A DNA stretch of 64,000 bases from Gnomoniopsis sp. IMI 355080. Lineage: Eukaryota > Ascomycota > Sordariomycetes > Diaporthales > Gnomoniaceae. The translations under genes were made by a program, and so were the position numbers. How positions within the stretch are numbered: position 1 is the stretch's first letter; every line of letters begins with the position of its first letter. Of this stretch, positions 11,417 to 23,169 are shown in pieces. The stretch is from contig JAPEVC010000193.1 of the NCBI GenBank assembly GCA_027946555.1, positions 1 through 64,000 of the forward strand, read 5' to 3'. The notes beneath the pieces are model-generated. The model saw only the letters and a program-made list of their open reading frames with translations. It was not told where the DNA came from and did no database searches.

Positions 11417-13053
11417 TTACAACTGTTCAGTAAACTTCTCCCTGCCCTCCGCATCTTTGTTCACGTAAATCCCCACACTGCACTGTCCACATGGGAACTC
11501 TCCAAAGCCATCACTCCCAATCTCGACCTCTGCATCATTCCACCCGAGCACATCCGTCCACTTCTCCCCGGCGTGCATCTCGCCAACATGCATCCTCTTG
11601 CTCCCTGCCCCAGCATTGCTCAGCACCATCGCGCACCCGAAGCGCCGGTCCCATGTCCCGTATCGTACGAGGCCCAGGCAGGTGGGGAAGTCAAAGTACT
11701 CGGCTTGCTGGCCGTATGCGTACAACTTGCGAGCTAGGATGATCTTGGGTAGAATGCCGCCGCAGGAGGGCGGGAAAGGGTGCTCGCCCTTGATGCCAAA
11801 GACGTCTCCGTAAAAGACGCAGGGGTAGCCGCTGTCCCGGAGGAGGATGAGCGAGTACGCTAGTGGCTTGAACCAGTCTGCAATGGGGGCTTCGAGGGCT
11901 TGGTAGGGCTGCGTGTCGTGGTTCATGACGAGCGTCTGTAAAAGTAAGATACTTGTAAGCGCTTTTTCTTTTCTCTCTCACAGGGTAAAGCCAGGAGCAC
12001 ACATACCACTGCGCATAGGGGCGCCGCTTGTACCAAGGTGTCGTCAAAGACTTTCCTCATATCTGCGCTATCGCCTTGACTGATTTCGCTGAAGTTGTAC
12101 ACCAGGGGTGCGTCAAAAAGACAGAATTTCCTGCCCATGCGATCGAGATAGTGCTCCATGTCCTGGAGACTGTCTTTCCAGAACTCACCGACCACAAACC
12201 AGCCCTCCCCATACGTCTCGTCCATCTGGGTGATGAACTTGCGCAGGAAGTCTTCACTGTAGTGCTTGATGGCATCAAAGCGGAAGCCCTTGAGGGTCAC
12301 CTGGGACGCCAGCCACTTCCCCCAGTTCAAAACATCTTCAGCGACCTCGGGATGGTCGTAGTCAAGGTCAGAACCCATGAGGTAGTCACTGATTGTGGTT
12401 CAGTTTTCGTTCCATAATTTCTTCCGTGATTTGACTCACTAGTTTCCCTTCTCGCCGTCAACATCTCCATCATCGGCCCAACCTTTGGTCTTGTCTCCCA
12501 TGATTTTGTAAATGGCGGACTGCTCATTCTTCGCGTTGTAGTCCACCCCAGAGAAGTGATGCCAGTGGTACTTCATCTTGCTGTACTTGCCATTTCTTCC
12601 AGGAAAGTCATAGCCCACCCAAGCAGAGATCTCATAGACATCACTGGTCCTTTTTGTACGATCTTCCTGATCAACCTCGTGCGCCTGGCACTTCTCCTTG
12701 CGGTCGGCTGCGAACTTGTGGTTCAGCACGGCGTCCCAATACAGGCCCACGCCGTGACTGTTAGCGGCCTCAGCCATCTTGATGAGCTCCTCTTTGGTGC
12801 CCCATTTTGTCGCGACACTGCCCTTTTGGTCGAACTCTCCCAAGTCGTACAGATCATAAATGTCGTACCCGTTACCGTCCTTGGACGAGCCTTTGCATCC
12901 TGGGGGGACCCAGATGTTGTCAATACCCCACCGTTTCAGTTGAGGAATCTGCTTTTCCAGCCGCACCCAGTGCTTCTGGTCGGCGGGAACATACCATTCG
13001 AACCCCTGAAACATGGTCATGTTCTCCGCCGTGGGCTTCTGTTCGTCTCCCAT
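11417..13053 (-). CDS. Cytoplasmic alpha-amylase, GH13 (bacterial-type liquefying group)
   Basis: Three exons, 13053-12440, 12388-12007 and 11935-11417 (introns of 51 and 71 nt), give 504 residues. The protein hydrolyses alpha-1,4-glucans. It lacks a signal peptide (MGDEQKPTAEN start), so it should act inside the cell, unlike the secreted Taka-amylase type. Start-proximal MFQGFEWY, DLYDLGEF and DAVLNHK are typical of the bacterial-type GH13 subfamily also seen in filamentous fungi. The catalytic set is complete: nucleophile Asp243 in GFRFDAIKH, acid/base Glu273 in VVGEFW and stabiliser Asp339 in NHDTQ. NYDYLMGSDLDYDHPEV is restored exactly by removing the first intron. Related intracellular fungal amylases have been linked to glycogen or cell-wall alpha-glucan metabolism rather than starch feeding; that role is inference here. 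Confidence 0.95.
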
Positions 13054-14399
13054 GTTGGCTGTTTTATGAGATATAATAGATCGAATTCGAATGGACAGTT
13101 GGAGTCTTCCAGGAAAATATCCCCCGTGGTTTGAGAAAGAGGGAAGCCGTAACGTTTTTATATCTCATGCGAGTTTTCCAACTCCGTTCTACGGCGGGTG
13201 GCATATCTCCCGCTAGCCTGAGGCTTATATGCATGATATGCCAATTGAAGGGTTGTACCCGGGCCCTTAGTGGTCTGGGACAGCGCTCAAACCCGGGAAC
13301 TAAACTGGGATTGTTCCAAGTTTCCTAATAAACTTCCAGTTTGCGATCTTGTTTACCAATGTATTCGCTCGTGTTGTGGTGCGAATGACGAGAGCTAATA
13401 AAGGTTCCACGTTTGGCTCCCCCTTCCTGCAGCCCTGATAAGGAAATGCTAGGGGAAACTAGAAAAGTAGGCAAATCACACAATTCCCATATTGTCTTCG
13501 AATCTAAGAGTCAAGAATTGGAAAAGTACCCGCAACAATATTATGGGAAGACTTCTTCCCAACGACAGTATCATCGAGCATCTAAGACGCAAAGAAGAGG
13601 AGAAATTTCAGTAGAGCAACTGGGGTAGGCTATGACGGAATAATTCGACGGTTTGCGTCGACCTTGGAGGAATTTTGCCATCAATTCTTTTCATGCCTCC
13701 TGGATTGACTGCACTGAGTCCCTCTACATGATCAAAGAGCAAGAGTGCCTTTACAACTTGTGCGTTGTCTGGACGTTGAAATGAGAACAAGGGTGGACCA
13801 AATGTGGCTTCATCTTCATCAACGGCACTGACGTCATGTCCCAGAATGTGGCTTCAAGGGTCGACGGCGCCCCATTTGAACCGTGATTCAGCCACTGCCA
13901 GGACAGTAGACGCCAACACTCGCGGGTGCGGTGAAGAAGGTGTACGTCGTACAGATACTCGTGTGCGGTGAGAGACAGAGAGAGGGGGGGTAGTGATGTA
14001 CAGCACAGTACGTACACAGGTACACAATACTAAGAGAAAGGCGAAAGGCTGGGGGTGGAGCAATGATCCCTGTCTTATTCCCAAAAGGGAAATCTCCCAG
14101 CCACATTTACAGGTACTGGCATAGTAAACTCATTGGTAGGGTCCCCGAGGTCTCCGTAGCAACAGCCTCGCCCGCCCAACTGCAACGCGGTCCGGCCCAA
14201 CTTTATTTATGCTGGATACGCGCTCTCCTCGAGCTGCTGGCGCCAGGCCACTCACACCTGTCCACGCAGCTCAAACCAGCCCTGGTTCGTGCATGATTAG
14301 AGCGCTTAGTTGTTTTCTTTTTCCTACTGCCAATATCGCTGTTCCCTGCCGCCTCGACCGCCCTACCCTTCTCAGAGATACTTTTCTTTTCATTTTCCA
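13054..14399. other. Divergent promoter region, amylase and coiled-coil membrane protein
   Basis: About 1.35 kb between divergent starts. Only short open frames are present and none is recognisable. A G-run (GGGGGGG) and a C/T-rich leader precede the plus-strand start at 14400. Confidence 0.5.
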
Positions 14400-17300
14400 A
14401 TGTTCAAAGACCGGTCTCCCCAGGATTTTGACATACACGTTGACTCAGATTGTTTAAGTCCAGCAATGGAGGAACCAAATCACGCAGACCAGCTTGAGCA
14501 TACTCCTGCGGAGGAGCTTGCACTTCCTGAGCCCAGCCACACATCTTCAACAGAACACGTCGAAAACCACACGGAAGACCACACCGTGCTCGATACGGAA
14601 AGTGCCGTGGATGCGGCACCTGTCGAAGCTTCAGAGACCCAGAATGATGATGCAGCTAGCCAGATAGAGCAGGACACACCCCCCGAGCCCGAAACAGAAG
14701 ACACAACTACCGAAGAGCCTGCCTCGGCTGCTTTGAGTAGCGATTCTCTGGATGACTGGATACAAGATGGCTATTCGGGAGAGCAAGTGCCTGAGGCAGA
14801 GGAGGGAGACGACCATGAAGCTTCAGAGGTCGATCACAGCACCACACATGAGCAGGCCGAGGAACAACAGCCTCTTGATGACGACGAGCATAACACTGAA
14901 TCCGAGCAAGAGGTGGCTGCGGACTCCTCGGAACTTGACTACACCACTGACACGGACACGCAATACAACGGAGCCTCTTCTCTCTTAGACTCGTGTGATC
15001 TCGAGCGAAGCCACTCGCTCAGGACCGAGGCTTTAATCCAAGCTGCTGCTCGGGCTGTACTCTCCATGCGAGATGGCCCAGGTGCTGGAGAGGAATATCA
15101 TGAGGATGCGGAAGAGTCTACCCGCAGCTTGACCCCAACCGACGATTTGGACCGAGACCAGACCCCTCATGCGGACGACAACGATGCCGCCTCAAGTCGA
15201 CCAGACTCCCGTGCCTCTCACACGCTGACTTCCCCGACCGCACAGTCATCTGTGGGGGAGAGTGCGGAAGGCTCGCACGATGGCGCAGAAGACGACGTCT
15301 TCAGTGACCGCAGTCCGCGAAGTTCTGTCCACTCTTCGAATGAGCTTTACGACGACGATACGATCGAACAGACTACTGAGAAGGGCCAAGAATCTCCTTA
15401 TGCGAGGTCTCGCATTGCCTCAGGAGTCTCCATGTCCGACGCGTCTGTCGTCTCCGACCTTTCTCGCCTTTCTCGCTATGAGAAAGAGGACTTCATACCT
15501 ACCTCTCGCGAAAACCGTCCTGCTTTCCGCAGCCCATCCTCCGTCCGTGCTCTTCAGATGTCTTCGCCAACACCTTCCATCATTACATCTCCCACCCGGT
15601 CCGCCAAGCGCCAAAATGGGTTTCCCACCATCTCCAGACTTGGTAGCCCAACAGTTTCAGGCCAATTCTCGCCCCGAGGACGGTCGACGCCGTCACGCTT
15701 CAAGAAACAGGAAGCACCACTAGTCTTGCTTCACGTAACTTTGCTTCCACTTCGCTGGAGCTATGGCGAGATGATGAACCACTTCGAGGCCAAGAAACTT
15801 GCACCGCTTGCCTTCTCCAATGAGGGTATCAAGAATCTTCGTGGGGCATGGCGACAATTGCAAGACCGTCTCGGCGATACGGTTCTCGAGAGAGGTATTC
15901 TGTTGCCGCACCCCCAGAACGACTACGAGGTTCTTGAAGAGCGCATGCTGGAATCGCTCGAGCTCCCGCTGCGACGCCGTGCTCGAATTCTAGAATGTGG
16001 CCATTACCTTGGTCCTTCGAATGAGATGACCGTCGGTGATGACGTCGACGTTGAATCCGAGTACAACAGTGATGCGGAGGAATCCGACTCACGTGTCAAG
16101 GAAGACAAGAGGCACTGGTGTAAAACCTGCAAGGGTGACATCAAATACGAGGAGCTCGGTGGGGAGAGAGTTTTCCGTATCAAGGTCTACGCCAGCAACG
16201 GCCTTATGAGCGCCGGTGCCTGGGACGCATGCTGGAAGGAAATGGAGCGTGTTGACATCGAAGTCGAGCCAATAATCGACTCCGCTATTCAGGGCGAATT
16301 AGCTAAGCTGTCTGCTGCTTTTGACCACGAGAGACAGCAGCAATTGGAAGCGGAGCAAATGCAACAGGCAGAAGAAGAGCAGAGATTCCAGCTTGAAGCC
16401 GAGAAGCGTATAGCACTTGAGGAAGAGCGGCAGCAGTTGGAGGCACAGCGTCAGGAATTCGAGGAAGAGCGACGTCGAAGTTTGGAAGAATCTCAACGGC
16501 AACTGGAGGAGGAGCGTCGAAAGATTGAGGAAGAGCAGCGCCAGCGTCTTGAAGAAGAGCGCCGGCAGCAGTTCGAGGAAGAACGACAGCTCTTGGACGC
16601 TCAACGTCAGCAATTTGAAGAACAACGCTTGGAGCTCGAAGAGCAGCGCAAACTCGTCGAAGAAGAACAACGACAGCATGTCGAGGAGGCGAGGCGTCAA
16701 GAACTGGAGCTGGAGCAAAAGCTTATCGAGGAGCAGCGCCAAGAGCTCGAAGAGGCTCGGCAGCATTTCGAAGAGGAGCGACGCCAACGGCTGGAGGAAG
16801 AGGAAGAGCTTCGACGCCTACAGCGCGAGGAAGACGAGCAAAAGCAGGTGGCCGCATCGCGCTCTACCTCGCGCAATTCATATGTCGAGGATGAGCTTGC
16901 CTCACCGGCCACCGAGCGTGCCACCTCTACTGAGTTAGAGCCACGCCGCCGAGACTCGGATCGGCTTCGCGAGATCTACGGCGCCGATGGGCGTTCTTCA
17001 GACGGCCTGCCCAACAACTCCTCTCCGGCAATTCACATTCACGTCGACTCCGGTCGCCAGCGAGAAGAAGAGCAAAACTCTCGCCAACTCGCCATCGCCA
17101 CTCCTCGAGCTAGCAGCCCTACGTCGGGAAACCTGCAGGAGTCGCGGCACCCAGACTCCTATACCTCTCCGCACTCGCCACCACCGCCCTCTCAACAAGC
17201 TTATCAGCGACCTGAGGGCCAGCGTAAGTCGCTGGATAGCGCGTCATTGCCAGAGTTGCTCGGGGAGACGATTCGGGTCCTCTTCCAAGATCCCAAGAAT

Positions 17301-18158
17301 GTTGCTATTGCTGTTCTTGTGGTGCTCATCGCCATGTTAGCTGGACAATTCGCCACACGACAGGAGCGTGGCATGGAAATCTACAAGCCACAACAACACT
17401 ACCAGCACCACCAGCTCGACTCGCGCGAGCCCGTTGGGCAGGTAATCATGAACACGCCTCCCGCGAAAGAGACGGTGTATCAGACTGTGACGGCACAAGC
17501 AGTGCAGCAGCAGGCTCCCCCATCAAAGGAAGTTGAAATCATCTATCAGACGGTGACGCAGTACCCTAGTCAAGAGACGGCCACTCGCGTCGTTGAGACT
17601 GTCTACTCCACCGTCACGGCGTCCGGCCAGGCCGCAGCACCCGAAGTTGCCAGTGAGTTACCACCATCCAGTGCGGACCCTAGCGTTGATTTACCCTTCG
17701 ATTCTCCGGAGGACACGGACAGTAGTGTTACTGCTGCATCTCCCCCCTCGTTCATTGCTCTTGGACTCGATCCATTCGTTTGCCCCGCGTCTGCTGCACC
17801 GGAACCTGAATCTGACGAGGGAATTCTCAAGACCGCCAACTCTGATGAGGAGCTTGGAGGAGCTGCCCAGGACCTTGATGTATCGATGTTACCCGACACA
17901 CCTGTGAAAGAAGATGAATTGAACACTGCTTCGGCGTCAAGCAGCAGTTTCGAGGATCACGAGCTGGACACGGAATCAATGGCATCGGCACGATTGACCA
18001 CGACTACCACCACCACCATAACCGCGACGAATACTAGCAGGAACACTAGAATGGCCAAGGAAAGCGAAAGGGTCACGGAAACCGTTACTAAGACCATCAC
18101 CAAGATTGCAACAGCGACTGATGTGGACCTGGACTCGGAAGCAAACACGTCTGGGTAA
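14400..18158 (+). CDS. Coiled-coil, single-pass membrane protein of unknown function
   Basis: A single 1252-codon frame. The order is: an acidic disordered N-terminus (1-430, Glu/Asp/Ser/Thr-rich); a conserved-looking folded block (about 440-610) starting LLHVTLLPLRWSYGEMM and containing HWCKTC and ERVFRIKVYASNGLMSAGAWD; a long Glu/Gln/Arg coiled coil (about 640-815, many EEERRQQ-like turns); a Ser/Pro-rich linker; one hydrophobic segment (about 967-986, AIAVLVVLIAMLAG); and a Ser/Thr-rich tail with repeated VYQTVT-like motifs. From memory, fungal proteins of this layout are often labelled pathway-specific nitrogen regulator, but I see no DNA-binding domain and would not assign that role. The ATG at 14400 is the first in frame; another Met at 14466 is an alternative. 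The membrane position suggests a tethering or organelle-surface role, which is inference. Confidence 0.85.
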   Translation: MFKDRSPQDFDIHVDSDCLSPAMEEPNHADQLEHTPAEELALPEPSHTSSTEHVENHTEDHTVLDTESAVDAAPVEASETQNDDAASQIEQDTPPEPETEDTTTEEPASAALSSDSLDDWIQDGYSGEQVPEAEEGDDHEASEVDHSTTHEQAEEQQPLDDDEHNTESEQEVAADSSELDYTTDTDTQYNGASSLLDSCDLERSHSLRTEALIQAAARAVLSMRDGPGAGEEYHEDAEESTRSLTPTDDLDRDQTPHADDNDAASSRPDSRASHTLTSPTAQSSVGESAEGSHDGAEDDVFSDRSPRSSVHSSNELYDDDTIEQTTEKGQESPYARSRIASGVSMSDASVVSDLSRLSRYEKEDFIPTSRENRPAFRSPSSVRALQMSSPTPSIITSPTRSAKRQNGFPTISRLGSPTVSGQFSPRGRSTPSRFKKQEAPLVLLHVTLLPLRWSYGEMMNHFEAKKLAPLAFSNEGIKNLRGAWRQLQDRLGDTVLERGILLPHPQNDYEVLEERMLESLELPLRRRARILECGHYLGPSNEMTVGDDVDVESEYNSDAEESDSRVKEDKRHWCKTCKGDIKYEELGGERVFRIKVYASNGLMSAGAWDACWKEMERVDIEVEPIIDSAIQGELAKLSAAFDHERQQQLEAEQMQQAEEEQRFQLEAEKRIALEEERQQLEAQRQEFEEERRRSLEESQRQLEEERRKIEEEQRQRLEEERRQQFEEERQLLDAQRQQFEEQRLELEEQRKLVEEEQRQHVEEARRQELELEQKLIEEQRQELEEARQHFEEERRQRLEEEEELRRLQREEDEQKQVAASRSTSRNSYVEDELASPATERATSTELEPRRRDSDRLREIYGADGRSSDGLPNNSSPAIHIHVDSGRQREEEQNSRQLAIATPRASSPTSGNLQESRHPDSYTSPHSPPPPSQQAYQRPEGQRKSLDSASLPELLGETIRVLFQDPKNVAIAVLVVLIAMLAGQFATRQERGMEIYKPQQHYQHHQLDSREPVGQVIMNTPPAKETVYQTVTAQAVQQQAPPSKEVEIIYQTVTQYPSQETATRVVETVYSTVTASGQAAAPEVASELPPSSADPSVDLPFDSPEDTDSSVTAASPPSFIALGLDPFVCPASAAPEPESDEGILKTANSDEELGGAAQDLDVSMLPDTPVKEDELNTASASSSSFEDHELDTESMASARLTTTTTTTITATNTSRNTRMAKESERVTETVTKTITKIATATDVDLDSEANTSG

Positions 18159-19088
18159 GATGGTTCACAGAGAAATTCCTTGAACATTGTTGAAAGTGAT
18201 AGCGTTTTTGGAAACCTCGGAACGACTGTCAAATCTTTGCTTTTCATATTCAATGTCTTGGGAAGATCCTGCTCTATAGCTAAGCCACGGGCTCAAAATG
18301 GGATGAGCGGTGTAGGACGAGAGTGGTGACGGAGATATCAGAAAGATGGATATATCTCGTTCAAGAACTCATGATTGGATCATGAAAGGGTGGCCACTGT
18401 TGTCGAAAGGTCTCATGTCTCCTTTTTGCTGTCGATTTCTGGTACATCGTTTTTGCTGTATCTGCTTCTGCACTTCTGATGACCGACACCTTGAACACAC
18501 CCATAAATAGCACAGCGAGCGAGCGAGCGAATTTGTCTTTGATGCTGCATTTGAATAGGGAAGGATTACATGCGGCGGCGTAACTCATCATGAGGTTTTG
18601 TGGTATACGTGTAGATAGATAAACTTATTTCTATGAACAAATGGGAAAGTTCAAATACGATGATTGATTATCCTGTATGTCCTCCCGTGCCTAATGGCCC
18701 CGTGTTATCGTGTCTGCTGTCGACACTGCGCATGCTCTCCTCGTCCTCCTAAACTTCAAGATAGGTTGAGAAAGTTTCGGCACTCAGAACGCAAGCTGGA
18801 TATGACGGACGAGAACCCGTCTGAAATGCTCGCGTGCTGGGTTCACTCGTGGTAGGTTCCTTCCACGGCTCGATCCATCTGCTCAATGGCTGTGGATGAT
18901 ATAGATTCTACTGTCAGAATCAACTGGGACAAACAGCTATCTCTGTCTGCCACGTTCAAGGTGCTGGGCACCATCAGGTCAAGTTTATGTCACCTGCAAT
19001 TTCACGCCTGCATTGTTCTGCAGTGCAAGTGCTAAGTTCACGTACTTCTAGTGCGACTTTACTATTTCCACGCTAGCAATTCCAGATA

Positions 19089-19096
19089 TATATAAA
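19089..19096 (+). promoter_or_regulatory. TATA box of a possible unassigned transcript
   Basis: TATATAAA, followed by a C/T-rich stretch and a CA-rich leader that ends in CAACAACAATG at 19253. It is one of the cleaner core promoters in the window, yet no recognisable gene follows. Confidence 0.45.
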
Positions 19097-19252
19097 CATA
19101 CGCAGCCGGCTTCCAAGGTTTCGATCCTCTATCATCCACTCAGTTCCAACACCATCACACAACTTCAGATTTGCGGCCGTTTCTCTTTCAACTTCAGCAC
19201 TCATTACAGTTCTGTGTGTCAACACTTCAACACTTTCGCCAAGCCAACAACA

Positions 19253-20020
19253 ATGCAACAAACACAACAGTAAGTCATTGCTTTCCGTTATGTGCTCTAC
19301 CACCAGCCTCGTGCTTCGAAACTCCCCATCTCAAGTTGAGCACATCGTCGCGAAGCCGCGTCGTGCCACGCCGGGTTTTCTTCCCCCCAAGCTTTTGAAT
19401 CCGAGCAGCGTGTTTGCAGCGACGGCTCTGTTCTACATGATACCAGGCGAGCTCACCCTCTCCTCTCAAACTGATCAACACAAATCCTGCTCTTCAGTTT
19501 TATGGGATCATTTCCTTCGATCGTCGATGATCCTTTGCTTTGCTTTTCTTGTTCATTCTTGTTTTTTTATCTCATCCTCCAACTCCCCTGCGCTATTGGA
19601 AATACCCAGTGGTACAGCGCATCGCGTCACGTCCACATTACCAACCGCGTTTTCCTTGCTACTGGGGATATCGTGTTTGATGCTGCTACCACAACCTTAG
19701 TCGCACTACATTTGAATTTCCGACATTCATCCCGTCCCCTTCCATATTGCCATTTGTTTGTGGAAACCAGTCCATATCTTTCGTTGCATGCCATCACCCA
19801 TGGTTTGTACAATCACATTGCCGCATTCACACCTCCTCCTATCACATTAGCATCAACCGTGAGCTCTCTACGGTGCCTTTTCAAGACTCGATCTTTGGCA
19901 AGAAACATCATTTCAAATACTGACTTCGATACAGCGGCAGAACAGCAAATTCTTCATTGGCTCTCTTTCGACATAAACCTGATGCCGTACCTCACACCCT
20001 GCGAAGCTCACTCAAACTGA
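19253..20020 (+). CDS. Doubtful small gene with a 17-nt first exon
   Basis: An ATG in strong context at 19253 is followed after 17 nt by a GTAAGT donor at 19270. One in-frame acceptor (CTCTTCAG, ending 19497) joins it to a frame running to 20020, giving about 178 residues. The product is hydrophobic near its start, rich in Ser, Leu and His, and matches nothing I know. The 228-nt intron would be the longest of the spliced genes here. The stretch may instead be a non-coding transcript or a long leader. I list it because of the promoter and donor quality only. Confidence 0.22.
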
Positions 20021-21576
20021 TACACCAGCAGAGGCACATGGATTAGGCTTAATCTGCCCAGCACATTCCCCCGGCTAAAGGCCATTTCCCCGTCGGATGG
20101 TTCCACCAGGCCCGAACTTCACCTCACCCCCTTGGAAAATCAGTCCCTGGACCCGGCACAAGGGCGCTCTCACCCGCTCTGACGGAGACCGCGTCTTTAC
20201 TTTTTTCGGAGACAACGCAAGTAATGAAGCATCCATCCACGCCAGTGTTCAGGGCACCACCCAAGTCGCAAGAGCAAAGGAAAACCGGTTGGCCGCGGGC
20301 GGAGGAAATCTAAGCGCGGGGCGGAGGAAACATGGGAAGGGCAAGGACTGTTTTTGAAGCTGGCACCGCGGCTGGCAGGGCTTGAGGTGAACCCACCGAA
20401 CATTTTTCAGTCTCTATCTAGAGTCAAAAGGGCGCTAGGAGGTACAAGTGAATTTCTCGCAGCTTGAATTTTGGGGAGAACTCACACTCCGCCCCCATTG
20501 CACAAGGACGGGGGTCCTCCCTCTCCTCCCCACCGCCATCCACGTGCCCTCGACAAACTGCGCTGGGGAGGTGGGCGGGGAAGGGGGGCCGGCTGCGAGT
20601 CTCTGTAAACTGCGGGTACCGACGTCTGGACACGGGGCTATGGGCATGGCGATGTCTTGTCCTAGATCCGAGCGAGATCCCCTGGGTGTGTGCCGGCATC
20701 AGGTTTATACGAGGCCTTTGGTTTGTTCGACGATATTAACATTGATCATCAGCGCCAGCGATACGACAAGACGACGACACGGCAAACAAGGAAGCTTTCC
20801 ATGACTACAGGTTTGTCAGGCATGCGTTTGAGTACTAGTAGGGCTGACGCTGCATAGCATGACTATCACACCTCGGTCTCGGCCGATGGAGTAGGCTTTC
20901 GGGCCTGGGTAAGGGTGGGCATCTTTTTTTTCCTTTTCATCGCAGTCTTGAGTTGATCTTGGGACGCGAAGAAGATAACGGATGTGCCAAGACGGATACA
21001 CCATGCACGAGACGGATCTCTCCGCCGTGATGGATCGATCTATCCTGTTCACGCAGGTCTGCAGAACGGTGTGCGGTCCTGTAGATGCATACAAGGTTTG
21101 AAATTACACCCGGCGCAATGGATCGGACAGGAATTGTGATCCGACAGCCTAAGTAGACTGCACGCTCTCATCGTTCGAGGATTTGTGTCTTGAGTCAAGG
21201 AGACAGTGAAGGATTCGAACCAAATGTCGTTGTTCTTTTGGGCAGGAAGTTACTAATCGTCCCGGGATTGGGGGGGCGGGGCGATTAGTCCGTGCATGAC
21301 TTAGATGGTGGGGTCATGGCAGCCGAGAGCGGAACCCTGCCCCATCGAGCGAGTCGTGAACTTTCGTCAGTTGGAGACTGGGAAATTTTCCAGCAACACA
21401 TTGCATAGATAACAATACATTGATGACTGTTCTGTGACTGAGCAGCGACAACCACCACCACCAATTGACTCATGAGACGACGTCAACGAGTGTTGTAACA
21501 AACTCTACTCTCGATTTGCGCCCCTACACCATCCTAAAACCCGTCAAACATACACACAAACATCTCTGTTCCCGCC

Positions 21577-22908
21577 ATGTCGACATTCGGAGAGTACTTC
21601 AGGGTAACCACGTACGTTGTGTTTCGCTCCACCCTCCAGCGGTCACATTCAAAGAGGGTTTTGGCCGTTCCGGGCACTGACAGGTAATCCTCCTACAGCT
21701 ATGGTGAATCTCACTGCCGCTCTGTCGGTTGCATCGTCGATGGCTGCCCGCCCGGCATGGCCCTGACCGAGGCCGACATCCAGCCTCAGATGACACGACG
21801 TCGCCCCGGCCAGTCCGCCATCACCACCCCACGAAACGAAAAGGACCGCGTGCAGATCCAGTCGGGCACCGAGTTCGGCGTCACACTCGGCACCCCGATC
21901 GGTATGCTCGTCCTGAACGAGGACCAGCGCCCCAAGGACTACGGCAACTCCACCATGGACCTTTACCCGCGCCCCTCCCACGCAGACTGGACCTACCTCG
22001 AAAAGTACGGCGTCAAGGCCTCCTCGGGCGGCGGCAGGAGCAGTGCAAGAGAGACCATCGGCCGTGTCGCCGCCGGCGCCATTGCCGAGAAGTACCTGAA
22101 GCTGGCCTACGGCGTCGAGATCACCGCCTTCGTCTCCAGCGTCGGCAGCGTCCATCTCTTCCCTCCCACGCCCGAGCACCCTTCCCCCAGCACGAACCCC
22201 GACTTCCTCAAGCTCCTCCAAACCATCGACCGCAAAACCGTAGACGAGTTCCTCCCCGTGCGGTGTCCCGACGATGCCGTCTCGCGCAAAATGGAGGAGT
22301 ACATTGCCGACTTCCGCGATCGGGCAGACAGCATCGGAGGAACGGTGACGTGTGTCATCAAGAATGCCCCGTCAGGCCTCGGCGAGCCATGCTTCGACAA
22401 GATCGAGGCCATGCTGGCGCACGCGATGCTATCGATCCCCGCTACCAAGGGCTTCGAGGTCGGCTCCGGATTCGGCGGCTGCGAGGTGCCCGGCTCGATA
22501 CACAACGACCCCTTCATCCCTGCTGAGACAGCACAGAGCATGGAGGAGACAGGCGCCGACAGAGCCGGCCTGCCGCGCCCCAAATTGACGACCAAGACCA
22601 ACTTTAGCGGTGGCATTCAAGGTGGCATCACGAATGGCGCGCCAATCTACTTCCGGGTGGGCTTCAAGCCCGCCGCAACGATTGGACAGGAGCAGACGAC
22701 GTCGACGTACGACGGGTCGAGTGAGGGCGTCCTGGCCGCCAAGGGTCGTCACGATCCTTGTGTGGTGCCCCGGGCGGTGCCGATTGTCGAGTCGATGGCC
22801 GCGTTGGTCGTCATGGACGCCTTGCTGGCACAGCAATCGAGGGCAATGGCGAAAAGCTTACTGCCGCCTTTGAATGCGAAAGGGTCTGGAAATGGCCAGG
22901 CCGCATAA
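21577..22908 (+). CDS. ARO2: Chorismate synthase
   Basis: Two exons, 21577-21611 and 21699-22908 (intron 87 nt), encode 414 residues. The enzyme removes phosphate from EPSP (5-enolpyruvylshikimate 3-phosphate) to make chorismate, the last common step to Phe, Tyr, Trp and folate, using reduced FMN. The tiny first exon supplies MSTFGEYFRVT; splicing gives the family start FRVTTYGESH. Signatures are GESHCRSVGCIVDGCPPG, the basic RRRPGQSAITTPR loop, GGRSSARETIGRVAAGAIAEKY and the C-terminal GRHDPCVVPRAVPIVESM. Fungal enzymes carry their own NADPH:flavin reductase activity; the length fits that bifunctional class. The coding sequence is GC-rich with C-ending codons, which suggests high expression and also creates long shadow frames on both strands. 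Confidence 0.97.
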
Positions 22909-23169
22909 GTTGTACTGTCGAGTTGTAGCATCAGGGCCAGGGCGTCGTGCGGTTTCTAAAGAAAAAAATTCCAAGATTTGAATAGATGGTAGAATCGGCC
23001 ATATCAAAAAAAGGGTAGCAGCGATACGGCGGTTTTCTTAGACGGCGCCGATCGTCGAAAAACATGCCCGAGCTGGATTTGCGCTCATTCTGATGATATG
23101 GCGAAATGCCGCCTTGTGAAATGGGTATTCACAATATCACAATTAACAACGTTGCTTTTATGATGGCTC

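Larger units (their letters stand above)
18159..21576. other. Long intergenic region with one doubtful gene
   Basis: 3.4 kb between the coiled-coil gene and chorismate synthase. It contains a GCGA tetranucleotide repeat at about 18514-18530 and a TATA box with a possible short first exon at 19089-19269 (see the separate entry). A GC-rich stretch around 20280-20620 has only frames of low credibility. The last few hundred bases are the chorismate synthase promoter, with GGGGGGGCGGGGCG near 21270. Confidence 0.5.

Noticed and set aside
16299..16787. Leucine-rich 162-codon minus-strand frame
   Set aside because: Reverse reading of the Glu/Gln/Arg coiled-coil repeats; not a real leucine-rich protein.
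21729..22616. Long alternative frames on both strands within chorismate synthase
   Set aside because: They have no family resemblance and fully overlap conserved chorismate synthase motifs.
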